From: Owenia fusiformis
Taxonomy: Eukaryota; Annelida; Polychaeta; Sabellida; Oweniidae
Assembly: GCA_903813345.2 (NCBI GenBank)
Contig: CAIIXF020000002.1
Location: forward strand, 32,818,109 to 32,882,108
DNA: 64,000 nucleotides
Direction: 5' to 3'
Position numbers and translations under genes: made by a program. A model generated the notes under the pieces. It ran no database searches. It saw only the letters and a program-made list of their open reading frames with translations, and was not told the DNA's origin. This document shows positions 45,828-58,938 of the stretch, piece by piece; the first letter of the stretch is position 1; each line of letters begins with the position of its first letter.

Positions 45828-46170
45828 ACTGGCGGATATGGGGGGGGGGGGGGCCCAGGGGCCCGGCCCCCCCCCCCCTTGGGTGGGCCCAGAAAAAAAA
45901 AATTGTGCCCAAAAAAAATCTTGAGCCTAAAAGGCTTTAAAGCCCCAAAAAGTAGGCCTTTTTGGTCATAAATTGGCCTTGTAAGGCCTTATTTGTTAAT
46001 TTTAGGCCAAATTTTGAAGAAAATGGGCCTCAAAATTTCAAAATTTGGGCCCACTTTTGGGTTTATGGGGCCCAAAATTTTTTTCCGCACAAGCGCGGAA
46101 GTTTTTTCTCAGACCACAAGTTTGGCCCACCCCCCTTGTTGGTTCCCAGATCCGCCCCTGGGGGGCTATC
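45828..46170. mobile_element. Low-complexity element bounded by inverted GGCGGAT ends
   Basis: The left end GGCACTGGCGGATATGGGGG and right end CCCAGATCCGCCCCTGGGGG are inverted relatives. The interior is made of AAAATTTGGGCCC- and AAGGCC-like words plus long G and C runs, and it opens overlapping frames in three phases (45756-46287) that have no protein signature. A GAGGCGGATC fragment near 19660 may be a relic of the same family. Confidence 0.6.
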
Positions 46171-47512
46171 GCGATGATTTTTAGTTGTTTTATAGCCCTG
46201 TCAAATATAGTTGAATTACTGATCCATCGTCTCAGAACTCGAACCTGCCAATGCCAATATATACAGCAATGGTTGAGGTTGATTTGACATAGATCATTTC
46301 ATACTCCTTAGCAGTTCGTCCAGTGCCTACCTCCAACCAGTGGAATGATTGCTCTGGGGGATTTGCTTGGAGATTGAGATCAGTTCCCCTCATTCTATAC
46401 CAAGGAGGCTGGTTTAGATGCAGCTATCACCCAGTGGGAGATGTTATGTTTAATAGTCAATTATAATCTGATCACTGAACGTTGGATATTTTTTATTCTT
46501 GCTGAATGATACTTAGGAAGTGTTTGTAGGGTGTTTTGGATCGATTAAAATTATGTAAGTAAATTCTAGAATGCTGAAAATATTTTATAATGAGGATATA
46601 ATTTGGCACTTAATAATTATTAAGTCAATATATATGATTCTTAATCTTTTTAGTTGATATGTGTATTAGGTACTTATACTTATTAAATCAATATAATGAA
46701 CTTTTGTACTTTTGTACTTTGACTGATTTCTCTTTATGTTAAAATCAAAACTTTGGAAAATCCTCACAAGTTATTGGTGAAGGGAACACAGATCATTTCC
46801 AACAGATTAAAAGAAACTTAAAAAAAGTTATGATGAGAGATTTATATTGTGGTACAGTTTTCTTCATATCCTATTCAGTACATGCTGTTGCTGAAAATGT
46901 CTACTTATTTCAGTTTTATGTGTTAATTAAAATACTATAATGAATTACTATTTTTCTCAATTATCCCAACTTTACTTTACATAGTTTTAAATCCATGAAA
47001 GCTACATCATTAAGGCAGCCTGTGTGTCTACTTATTGTCTTTTATAATGAATTGAATAATCATTTGTACACAAAAAAATTCTTTATTTCTTTTTTTACTA
47101 AATATTTCAAATTAGTGTTTTTATTATATGTAGTAGTCACAAGTTAAAGAAAATATTTATATTTATCAATAATTTAATTTAAAAAAAGTTTGTATTGTTT
47201 TCAAATATGAATGTTAAATGGGTCAAATGGGGGGGGGGGGGGGCGTTCTCAACATATCAGTCCCAACATATCATCACCAAGCAACAAACAAACATTTTCA
47301 AATGTTTGAGGGGAGGAGATCTATTGGGATGGAGAGAGGAACTTGTTAAATGAACAAATAAACATTGTGGTAAAAATTCAAACCTCATGTACTGTAGGTA
47401 TGAACCCAAAGGACTCATCATTTTATCATTCTTACAAGCAGATTTTCGAATATCTTTTATTTTGGGTTAACACTGATTTTCCCTCTCAATGTTACCTTGA
47501 GTCTAGTGTATA

Positions 47513-47719
47513 ATGTACAGGCCCATAGCCAGCTTTTGCCAAGCAGATTGGGTAGGGGGGTCAGGATTTAAAAAATTCCAGGAGGTTCAAATTTTACAAT
47601 TCTAAAATCCAAGCCCAAAATCACCTGAAAGGTACTCAAAATGGTGAAAACACTATTTTAAAATAATTTTTGGCCGGGGGGTGAATTCATTCAATCCCCC
47701 TGGCTATGAACCTGATGTA
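47513..47719. mobile_element. 197 bp MITE with CAGG tips and 5 bp target duplication
   Basis: Ends CAGGCCCATAGCCAG (47518) and CTGGCTATGAACCTG (to 47714) are inverted with two mismatches. Direct repeats ATGTA flank both sides (47513-47517 and 47715-47719). The interior is G-rich at both ends and non-coding. It lies 64 bp before the splice acceptor of the vanin-like gene. Confidence 0.8.
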
Positions 47720-47782
47720 TAAACTAGCATATATGCTACAAATAATTGAATAAAATTAATACACTTTTTTTTATCTTTTCAG

Positions 47783-47857
47783 AGTTAAATGAGTCAGAGT
47801 GGTGACTAAGAGAAACATCGCAAAAAACAACAACAATCTGAAACAGCAAACACCAAG
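47783..47857 (+). promoter_or_regulatory. 5' UTR segment and splice acceptor before the vanin-like start codon
   Basis: TTTTTTTTATCTTTTCAG ends at 47782, a strong acceptor. The following 75 bp up to ATG (47858) have no upstream ATG in good context except ATGAG at 47789, which is followed soon by a stop. The gene therefore has an upstream leader exon. Confidence 0.5.
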
Positions 47858-50800
47858 ATGAATTACATCATCCTAGTTACCATAGCGATATTATATCTGG
47901 CACAAAATGCCTGCCCGAAAGATGTCCCATATGAAATACTCCAAGACACTTTCATAGGCGCCATCTATGCGCACACACCAGTGATAGGAAGCAGGGAAAC
48001 GGGGAAAATAATCACTCGTGAGCAAGCTTTGGAAGCTGTAAAACCAAACTTGGCTGTCTATGAAGAGCAGACTAGAATTGCAAAAAGCCAGGTACAGTAG
48101 ACCATTTTTGTTCTTCCAACCTGCTAAGATCTAGGATTGATCAAATATCAATCACATCAAAATTACACTAAATATCAATTATCAAACTTAATTGATATCT
48201 ATCCATGTAACATGATGGATCTTGAGCAACTTCCTGTATTATTTTTTCCATAAGTTTATATAATTTTACATTGATGTTTAAAGTGAGAGTTTAACCAGCT
48301 CGGCTGCCTCTTATACCCCCACACCTTATAAAGTAAAATACCATCCTCAATACAAGCCCTCAGAATCCTGGAAACTTGATGTCAAAATAAAATATTCAAA
48401 ATTTCAAAATAACTTTACCTGTTACGCCAGGTGAAAGGATATTCTAATTAACTGTACATTGATTGTTTATAAAAAACACTGTCCAGAGAGCATATTCTAA
48501 AACACAATATCCTGAGCTTCTGTTCATAAAGAGTCTCTTTCCTAATGGTGTTATGATTTAAGACAATGTGTTGATACATTTTGGTGATTAGGGAAAAATT
48601 ATTGTGACAAGTTGAATTTAAAACACATTGACCTTCTGGTTTATAATAGGCCAAGAAAACCAATTTAAACAGTGGATTACAAAATGCCTACCCTGCACGC
48701 AAAGTCTAGGTTGAAGATGAAGATGAAAATGCCCCACCCTCGAAGTCAACCAAAGAAAAAACATGGGTCTCTATTTGTGATTATTCCATTTTCTTTCACT
48801 AAACCAGATCTGGAAACCAGAAAATCAAGCAAGAAATTCAATGTTAAACACAAAAATGTGGAACCAGACATGACCAGAAACAAGTATACTTTGTCATGGA
48901 TATTTTAAACACCACTTCTTAGATCTGTTTCTTATGATTTTCCTTTGTTGACGTTATATTTCGAAATTTTAAAAAGTCAACATCAATGTATTGGCTGAGA
49001 TAATATATTTCATATTGAATTCTCCATTTTCTAGTTTCGGATTTTATGACCAAATTGTGACCATGGGTCATTTTATTCCTGGGTCATATGGAGAATGGAA
49101 TTGTATCTTAAGCGAGGGTAATACTGACAAAATCTGTCATCTCAGTTTCTTCTAGCCTCACCTCATTCAGGTTGTGTTGAAATAAGGCCATGGCTTCAAA
49201 GCATTTCTGGCTCATGAGCAAACAGATTTCCAGCCTTACCAGATACAGATTGCCTTAGAGTGTTAACAAAGTGGGAGAATAGCCTCAAAACTAAAATATT
49301 TATAACTACCCATGCAACAACACGTTCAATAGAGAAATAGGAATGGAATAGCAAGGGCTTATTAGAACTTTAAAAATGAGAAATGCTCAAAATGGCTTTA
49401 TTTATTGCAAAAAGAAAAACCAATCAGATTGTATTCTCAAGAATGAGTGATTGAAAGCTTGTTACATTTACTACTATGGAAGTTGCTTGGAATTGATTTC
49501 ATTGAGACAAATTTTACAGCCATTGACTGATTGATTAACAGTGAAAAACTTTGCCATTCTGAACCTAATAAGCAGACTCACTCTTTGCTACCCCCTTATA
49601 TTTCTATATATATTGGGAGGTGTTATTCATATTTATATTTTCAAAATCAACATTTGTAAAATGATTTTTTTAAATCAACATAATCTCACCTCTATCCAAC
49701 GATGACTCTTCAAGGGGGGGGGGGGGGGGGGTGGAGGATTCTCATCCGAAAGGCGCTACCCTAAAAATATGCATACATGTTTTGAAAAGTATGGTTTATT
49801 CATTAAAATATTGAAATTGAGAGGCAAGTCAACAATGTGTTTCCAATACTCTACACGACACACCACTTTCCTGCAAAAGCAAATTTGGAATACTCTTGAA
49901 AATTGACAATAATAGCCTAAGATGCCCTTTCACATAAACTTGGTACATTCTAGATAAATCATGAGAAAGTAAATCCAGTTTTACATTTTCTTATTTTTCC
50001 TATATTACATACATAAGTAGGCTGATCACAAACAGTAATTTAAAGAAAAATTGTAAATCTAACTGCTGTATTTTGAAGTCCAGCACTGAAAAACTGCACA
50101 AAAACAGAAAAGCCCAGTGCGCTCTTGAGATAAAACGCTCCAGAAACATCAAAGGCCCGCCACATTTACATTTTAAACAGACCTTAAGACAAAAAAGTTT
50201 TTGATTGACAAATTGATTAAAGTAAATGAAACCAGCTTTATGAGTCAGAGGTCGTCATGACCTTGATGTATAATTGACTAGAGAAATATTGACAGCACTT
50301 TGGTATAATCCTTTTGTGAATAACTCCATCTCCTCCCCCTCGCATCAATAACAAATACACAGTCTAATGGCGGCCATGTTTTAAATCGCAAAATAAAGCT
50401 GGAAAGAGTGGAATTAGCAAGGAATAAAGTAAACAGACATGAAGTTAACACACTAAATTGTATACAAAAGTTAGAAAATTATACACTTCATTCAAATTTT
50501 AAAGAGAAATAGAGTGAAAAAAACATGACTAAAGATATTTTCTCTCTGGGTAATGTTAATACAATATGTTTATTCACCAAAATACATAAATCCCACAAAA
50601 TAAATAAATCATCCAGGATAATAAGCAGAAGAAATTCACCTCTTCGGGTTAACTGAGTAAATTCAAATTATTAATTCTCTCATCCAGTTACAAATCAAGT
50701 ATTTGATTTGACGCATATGCAAAAAGGGGACTAGTTTGACCAGCTAATCCAAAGAACACTATTTCTGCATCCGAGAGGCCTGATATCATTAATAATTTAT

Positions 50801-53800
50801 GTGTGATAGTTTGCCATTTGTTTGATAATGTAATGACAGAATTCCAAACAGAATAACATGATGCCACATCAAAGCCAGACCGATGATATAATATGATGCC
50901 ACTTTAAGGGCACTCTATTAGAGTTGTACATTGGGGAACATTATTTTTTAAAAAGCTGAAATTCAGAAGAATTACCATTCCCAATATAGTTTGATTTTGG
51001 TTTTTTAAAAGAGAGCTTCATCTCCCTGATGTACAAAGTTCTGACCATATTCTGAGCCTATGCATTGAAGACAAAAATAACAGAAAATATATTCTTAGCC
51101 ATTTGTACCCCTTTCCCCATTACAGACACAGGTTCAACATAATAACTTCATTGTTCCCTGAAAAGAGTAAAATTTGTCATTTTGCCTAAGGCATTGTCTC
51201 CAATTATTAACATCACAGAAAAACAAAGTTAATTTCGTTAGGGTTTCACCCCTTAACATAATTTGAATTTTTGAAAAATCAACACTATTCAATAACAAAA
51301 CCGTATTTACCCCCTTCCCCTTAACAAAACTAAATTTATTCCACAACTGTTGAAAATGGACACCATCCCTAATTTAAATGAAATAAAAATAGCAAAACTA
51401 AATGTATCTTGAAAAAGTTTAAAATATAAAATTACGATGTTAAAAATGTCACCCCTGTGACATCAAAGAGGGTGGAATCCCTAGATTTTGCCATTATGAT
51501 TAATGGTTCTTTAATAAGCCATTAGTAACATTTGAAAGACAATGAATATTCATGTTCTCATCTTGATGGAACTCAATATAATGGGGACATCCCATGTTCA
51601 AATTCCACCCCTGATCATGCATATATCTCTCCATTTTTCTCTAAATTCGAGATGAAATCTCTCATTTTTAATCATTTTTGTACAATTGAGAGAGTCAATT
51701 TTAAGGTTGTTACCTCAAATTCCTTGCCATTTTCACTCTTTTCCACTCTGTTCTGCATTTTAAAATGAACCTCCTAATGTTTCACTCACAGGTCAATAAC
51801 AAAGAATCTTGTGAATGGGCAGAACTTGTGAAGTTATCTGAAATAGCATGAAATAAAACACACATAAAATAAGAACTGAAAGACCCATGGACCCATTTTG
51901 TCAAAACACATGCAACCTCCTGCAAAATAATCAGAGTTTATGTTTTATTTTGCATGATTGACAAAGAAAATGAGAAATTTTCAATGAACCAGTGTACAGA
52001 CATGTAGTTTGCATTCAATACTGTAGAGGAATGTTATATTTTAAACCTTGTTGTCAGAGAAAATGGGGAAACATCCTTGTTGAATTCAAATATTTTTGAG
52101 TAGGTCATTTTTATGGGAACACCAGAACTGAAGACATTATAACAATAAACTTTATATAAACTAAAGGACATGGCCCATTAATGATGGTTATATGCCCCTT
52201 TTAGAGTCTTAATTACCCATACAGCTCTATAATACACTGAATGGAGTACCCCTATGTATAAGTACAATTGTTATTAATGACTATTGTTTTCTAGTTGTTA
52301 CTTTGATCTATTCCCAAGATCCTCATAATAGCAACTTCAAAGCTTGATTTTTAATTTCAGCATCTTTACTCAGAAAAGTGGCTCCTAAAACTAATTCCAA
52401 TCAGATTTTCTGAATCATTTATTGATGCAGTCATTATGTGAGGTTTTCTTAGATTTAGGTGATCTTGTCAGGAAAATTTTGAGATTTTATGATGTTAATT
52501 GTAAAAATGGCCAGTCCATGACCCTCATAAAACGGAAGCATGGAGGACATATGACAACATGTACATAAATATGTCAAATACCCCATGACTAAAGCACTAT
52601 AAATATGCTGCTTTTTGAAATCAAGTTGTTAACAATAATCTCATAAATCTCTGAGAAAAATATATGCTATTTTCCTTTGCCAATATTAGAATAAGTTCAT
52701 TCCATCCCTCCCATAAATAACCTCTATATATATAACAGCAAAATGGGACATAAAAGGCATGTAATTTGGGGTGACTTCATTATTTAGACAAATAGAAAGA
52801 GAAGACCCAGAACTCATAAAATCTCAATATATGTTATATTATCTTAATTGTAGAGTTTTCAAAGTGATAATAAACATCTAAACAACAGAACTTCATCAGC
52901 CTTTAATTCTAACTAATCCTTCTCCTTTGAGAGATGAGTCGTTATAAAACCTTTTCCGTTTCCGTGTAAACCGTTAAACAAAAAACTTTGTTGGGCAAAT
53001 TTTGAATCATGAGGGTTATTACTCATTTGTTAATTTCCTCAAGATTAATGACCAATTCCTACAACATTAGGATATTTCAGAATTGGGATGCTAGAGAGAA
53101 CGGGGGGGGGGGATTATTGATACAACATGTATAGTTTCTAGCGATTGTTATCAATCATGTAGCTATTACAGATGCACTGTGACAAAACAACAAAAACAAA
53201 CCCTTGCTGAGAAGAAAACAATTAAGGCAAACTTTCAGACAGCAGAGTAGTAATTAACCAAGAACACTGCATGCCCACCCAGCTCCCTGGCTGGTGTTAT
53301 GTCCCACACGTGTATGATACTCTGCCATAGCAATATCCAGTACAATCCCATAAATCAGGCCACAAAGATGAGCATCTCCGGTTTATAGCATCACAATCTG
53401 GTTTTAGGCCAAGCTAATAAATAATTTGTGTGGTGCAGTTATTGTGATAATTATTGTCTGTTATACTACAGTTACTAAAAATGAATTGTATATTTAGAAA
53501 AAATGGTTTGGACAATTTTGCCTTGAAGATCAACAAAGAAAATAATTTATTAAATGAGACATAAATGATAAGAGAAGTCTGCTTTGTCTGTTTGGTTTTA
53601 TATGAAAAAACAACCATTAAAATACTATTTAAATGTTATATAAAACAAAACACTTTGATAAATGTACTCAACTTAGTTAAATTGCAATTTTTTTATTCTA
53701 TCAATTCAAAGCATTTAAAAGTTGTAAATGCATCATATTGACTCGACCTGTATGAGAAATGAATCAATGGTTGTGTTTTTAAATGCAAAATAGAGTTGAA

Positions 53801-56655
53801 AAGAGAGGAATTAGCTACAAATAAAATATCAAAACACAAAGCCAAATCTCAAAATTGTATAAAAATATCAAAAAATACCTATGTTCATTCAAATTTTTGA
53901 GAGAAATTGAGTGGAATAAGCATGAAGCAGACGGACGTTTAAACATTGGTTTGAATATTGTATTTCAAATCAGTGATGTTGCTTGGTCTAACCAAAAATG
54001 ATTAATGAGTTATTTGTAAAATAATTCTACCATTAGGTTACTGGGGTCAATGTTGAATATTTCCATTCAATAAAATAACACGGGTGGCCATGTTTTTGAC
54101 TCAATAATATTTTGAGGTACTGAGGAATAACTATGTAAAACACTACTACGTGGCGTATATGTACGTGGATGGTATTTTTTAATTTGAAGATGAATACCCA
54201 AAATATCACCTAATGTGAAAGTCTCGGGAGATTAAGACAGCTATATGATGTTAAAATATTGACAGTGAATGTAAAGGGCGGTGTAATTTATCATTGAGAT
54301 CAAACATATTTGTTTACAAATACTGAAATACATTGTAACATGTTATATTTAATGATCAGTTTTTCATCTCTAAGGAAGATGATAGCTAGGAAGTGATAAA
54401 TCATTTTTTAAAACTGATGTATCTCTTTTGATTTATGCATAATTATTCCCAATTCTGTTTGACTAGAAGAAAACATTCTCTTGCTGTTAACCCTTTGCAA
54501 AAATAAATGAGACATTTAAGATAGAAGGAAGCTTGGTTAATATGATTTTTTCTAGAAATTATATACAGTCAAATCCTGTGTACAGAGAACACCGGAGTCA
54601 CAAAAAATGTGTTCACTATAGGAAGTTGTTTACTACAGAGCAATTATCTTAAGAGCAGTAAAGAAGTCAGTAGAGTATGTCCTGAGAAGAGGTTCACTGG
54701 ACACATGTGTTCAGTCGAGAGAGGTGTTCACTAAGACAGGTTTAATTGTATCTTGGTAGATAGTAAAAAACTCCCCTAGTCTCATGCACCCAATTAACAC
54801 TATTCAAATCAAAATTTTTGAATGACCCAAAATATTCTTTATAATACATGCCACCATAAGTTGATGCTGCTCACACATACCCCTCCCCCCAGGGATGCAT
54901 GAGGATCTTGTGCCTGTGTGACTGTGAAATGATAATAAAATAAATACTAAATAAATAGTTTGTAGTTGACAGTCAATGTTCTCATCTTTATTGCACTTTG
55001 ATAATCACATCGTATCTCATCTCAAGTCTAAAAACTCAGTTGATAAAATGTTCTCTAAAATACAACACTCTGCTCTACTACATGCATACATGTCTTTCAC
55101 TCCACTAATACTTTCAAACTAAACTCAACTCAGTCAACCCATTCATGCACTAGTGAATAATTCACTCACTCACTCACTATAAAACAATCTAATTATGAAA
55201 GTAAATCCAAACATCTCACACTACTACATCATAATACCTTACAGTGACATAAATGTATGTTTTCTTTATTTTCAGAATGCTGATATCATAGTCTTCCCTG
55301 AATATGGGCTCTATGGTTTTGGAACAACTCGTGACTCTGTTGTACCATACATGGAATACATTCCTGACCCACAATCAGAGAGTTGGAATCCATGTTTAGA
55401 TCCACGTCAATCAAAACCCACTGACAATGTCATACTGAAGACGCTCAGCTGCATTGCCAAAAATTCATCAATTTATCTCGTTGCGAATTTGGGTGATTAC
55501 CAGTATTGCGAACCTGCTCAAGATCCTGAATGCCCTGACGATAAGAGGTACCAGTACAACACAAACGTTGTGTTTGACCCGCAAGGAGCCTTGATCGCAC
55601 GTTACCATAAACAGAAACTATTCATGAGTGAGATTGTCCGTTATGACGTGCCAACATCTCCGGAGTATATCACCTTCAATACTCCATTTGGGAAATTTGG
55701 AACATTCGTATGTTTTGATATCCTCTTCAAAGAGCCTGCAGTTGACCTCGTTACTGAATACAAAGTGAATCATATTCTCTTCCCAACAGCCTGGATGAAT
55801 GTCTACCCATTTTTCAGTGCAGTGTCATTTCATTCTGCCTGGGCATATGGGATGGGGGTTAACTTTTTGAGCGCTAACATTCATCGACCTAGAAACAGGA
55901 ATGTTGGAAGCGGTGTGTATGGATACAATGGGATTAAGGAATATACCATGGATCACGAGGCTCCAAATGGAGAACTTAAACTTGCCACGCTTGAATCTAG
56001 ACCAAGTCCCAAAACAATCCAGCATACTAAACTTGAAAACCTGGGAAACACATCAAGGGAGTTCGTCTCTGATTTATTTGGCGATAAATTCAATTTTGTT
56101 TCATTGAAGGAATACGAAGGTACAATATCTGTATGTCACAATGCAGTATGTTGTAGCGCCACCTATAAACGAACTGGTAACTCCCATAATGAACTATATG
56201 CAATTGGGGCCTTTGATGGCCTCCACACAAAAGAAGGTACATATTATCTACAAATCTGTACTTTACTAAAATGTGCAACAGATGAACCAGAATCATGTGG
56301 TTCAAAAGTAACAGACTCGAAAACCATTTTTGAACATTTTACACTTAAGGGCAACTTCAGTACCCAGCATATATTCCCGATGGTTGTTTTAGACAAGGCA
56401 GAGCCATCTATTAATGACTGGGAGTACTCAGATGGCCCGACATTGTCATCAAATAGCCTCCAAAAGCCCCTACTTACAGCAGCCATGTTTGGACGCTGGT
56501 ATGAAATGGATCAGCTATTTGGGCAAAGACCTAAAACTACAGTTGGTGTGAAAAGTCCTGGAAATAGTGCAAATGATAACACTTCTAACATCAAAGTATT
56601 ACTCCTCTCTTTTATATCATTCTTCATAATTGTTCAATTTAAATGCCAATTATAG
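47858..56655 (+). CDS. Vanin/biotinidase-family secreted amidase (nitrilase superfamily), 537 aa
   Basis: Two coding exons: 47858-48091 (78 codons, phase 0) and 55276-56655 (459 codons plus TAA), separated by a 7.2 kb intron. Residues 1-~19 form a signal peptide (MNYIILVTIAILYLAQNACP). The nitrilase triad is visible as E87 (FPEYGLYG), K190 (RYHKQKLF) and C224 (FVCFDILF). Long blocks match vertebrate vanin and biotinidase: RYQYNTNVVFDPQG, LFPTAWMNVYPFFSAV, FHSAWAYGMGVNFL, and the C-terminal base domain with LYAIGAFDGLHT and GTYYLQICTLLKC. The tail NIKVLLLSFISFFIIVQF resembles a GPI-anchor signal, as in vanin-1. Known family reactions: pantetheine to cysteamine plus pantothenate (vanin), or biocytin hydrolysis (biotinidase); substrate cannot be decided here. 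An in-frame ATG at 55195 is intronic and is not the start. Confidence 0.94.
48092..55275 (+). other. 7.2 kb intron of the vanin-like gene
   Basis: AT-rich and mostly anonymous. I see fragments of the TACCCTGC repeat (48689-48725, 51001-51030), an 18-base poly-G run (49714-49731), another G run (53102-53112) and no coding exon that would improve the protein: exons 1 and 2 already join without loss compared with human vanin. ORFs such as 48672-48908 and 51532-51768 look random. Confidence 0.6.
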
Positions 56656-56873
56656 TTAGGAGAAATCAGTACAATAGAATAGTTTAATTAATCAACTGTA
56701 AAATTGAACATTTTATCAAGAGTCTGATCTCGGTGATGTGGTCACATTGTGATGTGGTCACAATGGCCCAATGAAGTACTATGTATAGTGGTCATAGCAA
56801 CATGAACCCATATTATCTCCGAAAGGAGAAACTCAAAATGAACAGAGGTTCTTGTATTGGCCCTGGGGATCTA

Positions 56874-56963
56874 GTTACCCTTTGGAGTCATTTGACTTTG
56901 CTTCTTAAAAGAGAGCTTCGTCTTTGGTTGTTTATAACTAGCATAGACTCTGCGTGCAGGGTA
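56874..56963. repeat. Dispersed ~95 bp repeat (TACCCTGC family), intact minus-orientation copy
   Basis: GTTACCCTTTGGAGTCATTT to CTCTGCGTGCAGGGTA. It holds GACTTTGCTTCTTAAAAGAG directly followed by AGCTTCGTCTTTGGTTG, i.e. the junction that the LTR array interrupts in the split copy at 5793-5820/18844-18886. Tips GTTACCC and GGGTA are inverted. Confidence 0.8.
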
Positions 56964-58938
56964 GCATTTAGTTGACAATATGTGTGAATTATGATAAACA
57001 GTACAAATGAATATTCTTGTCAAGAAACTTATAATGTTATCAATTCATGTATTATGAATTATTTTGCGAATAATTGCAGGTTGTCTCATATGGATGATGC
57101 AAATATGTTTCCGAATTTGCACCAGATTATCTTGTTTTATGAAACATTATCCCAAAACAAATGAATGACACTGAAAGAGTTGCACATCGCAAAAAAACGT
57201 GAAGAAACATTTCTTTGCTAAATAGGAGGGGGTTCAATACAAGAATCACTAGTCTCACTAATCTCTAGAATCACTGGTAATAAAGTATCATCCAAAATAC
57301 ATGCAATAATGTGAATAAAATGTTTGGAAAGTACATTACTGAGCGCACATAACTGCCATCTTTTGAGCAGCAACAGTATTAAAATCTCAATTGATAAGCA
57401 GCCTCAACATTTCAGAATATTTCACTTGATTCATATTCTTTAGTTATATCTATCAAAAGAAAAACGCTTATATCATGAAAATAATATTTCTCCAAATAAA
57501 AAATCGATTTTGCTATTTTTATGTGGACAGCGTGACATTTTATCTAATAGAGCAGTAAAGATCGAAAATAGATTTAGGAATTTGAGGATCTAGGCCCTCT
57601 TTGAAGTGGCATACCAGTAAAGGCAGACAAGATAAGTGAAACTAATGAAGTGAGAAATGTTTCAATCGTGAAGCTAGTAGTATCAGTTCAATCATATGAT
57701 ATACATTCAACCTTCAGTCAAGTAACTTTACTTTAAAAGTACAGTATTATAGTAATTGGGAATGTTCTGGTGATGGAGCCTTGCATTGTGATTAAGTTCT
57801 AGTGCTGAGAGTGATTCAAATCTATACAGAGAGGACCACTATATCTTTTTACATGTTAATTCATAAATTATAAATAGAAAGTAGTGAACTGTAGAGAAAA
57901 GGGTGATTAATAATGAGTTTGGATCGTCATTGAGTATTTCACTGTACATTCATATCGTACATCATGCATGTCATGGACGTAGCCAGGCTTGAGACAGGCA
58001 AGGAAATTTTACAGTCAAATACTATTTCAAACATTTTTTAAAATTGAAACCAAGAAAATTCTAATTGATGACGATGAAAATGTTAAGATAAATAAAAAAA
58101 CGAAATTAGATCATTGGTGTACCCCTTGGTAGTTGGTACTTATATTATCACAAATGTATATGTACAGTACATTTATTATAACATATGTACATGTACTGTA
58201 CATTTTGTATCACACATGTACATGTACAGTTCACATATTATCACACATGTAAATGTACATGTATTATTGACAAATTACATAATTGTTTGATTAAATAAAC
58301 AACACTGTATTCCATGTCAACAGTTCTTACACTCATCATAACTGGATTCTTAAAGGGTTCTCGATTTTATGTAAATATATAAATGTACAGCTTTTTTCTT
58401 CATTATAAATAGTCATAACATGAAAATCAATGTAAATATTTTGTAAATTATGAAATCAATAAAACATAAAATGTTACAAATGATATATGTTTTGTTTTCA
58501 TCAAGAACATCATTTAATTTGAGGAATATGTGTTTGTCCACACATCTCTCTATCTTAATTGTCCCAATAGTTTTTGCTTCCAAAGTATTTTATTCCTAAA
58601 GGTGTTATTCGTCACTTTTTATTTTTCATTTGTGAATTTTAGTAAAATAAGTGGAACACTTTGGTACCTCACTTGGGAGGTGTTCTACTTCATTTAATAC
58701 CCTTAAGTCAGAAGGCCTTGGGATTCTGAAGTGTTCTACCAACAGAGATGTTCTACTTCTAGAGGTGTTCCATTTAACAGGTTTCATTGTACTTCACTTG
58801 TAATTAAACAGTTGAACCTGCCTCTTCTGAGGAGACACTTTTCATGTACAAGACCTTGGTTCATCTTACTTCCTGCGAAAGCTATTTGGATTTTGATATA
58901 ATAGCTTTCCCACGGAGCATTTGGACAGCTCAATGATC

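Larger units (their letters stand above)
35919..47782. other. 12 kb intergenic region without a supported gene
   Basis: Formin 3' UTR sequence comes first, with a possible polyadenylation signal AATAAA at 36393-36398. The rest holds small elements listed separately (36798-36980, 41949-42052, 42781-42823, 44240-44280, 45441-45543, 45828-46170, 47518-47714), a TTGA microsatellite near 43130-43155, a TTTG microsatellite near 43605-43640, poly-G runs (39874-39884, 45840-45853, 47229-47243) and long AT-rich stretches. ORFs of 60-82 codons (for example 37246-37482, 39952-40185, 44572-44793) have no recognisable motif or splice-consistent partner. Confidence 0.5.

Noticed and set aside
45756-46287. 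Several overlapping 63-80 codon ORFs near the G/C runs
   Set aside because: They arise in three phases from AAAATTTGGGCCC-type low-complexity sequence in a repeat element.
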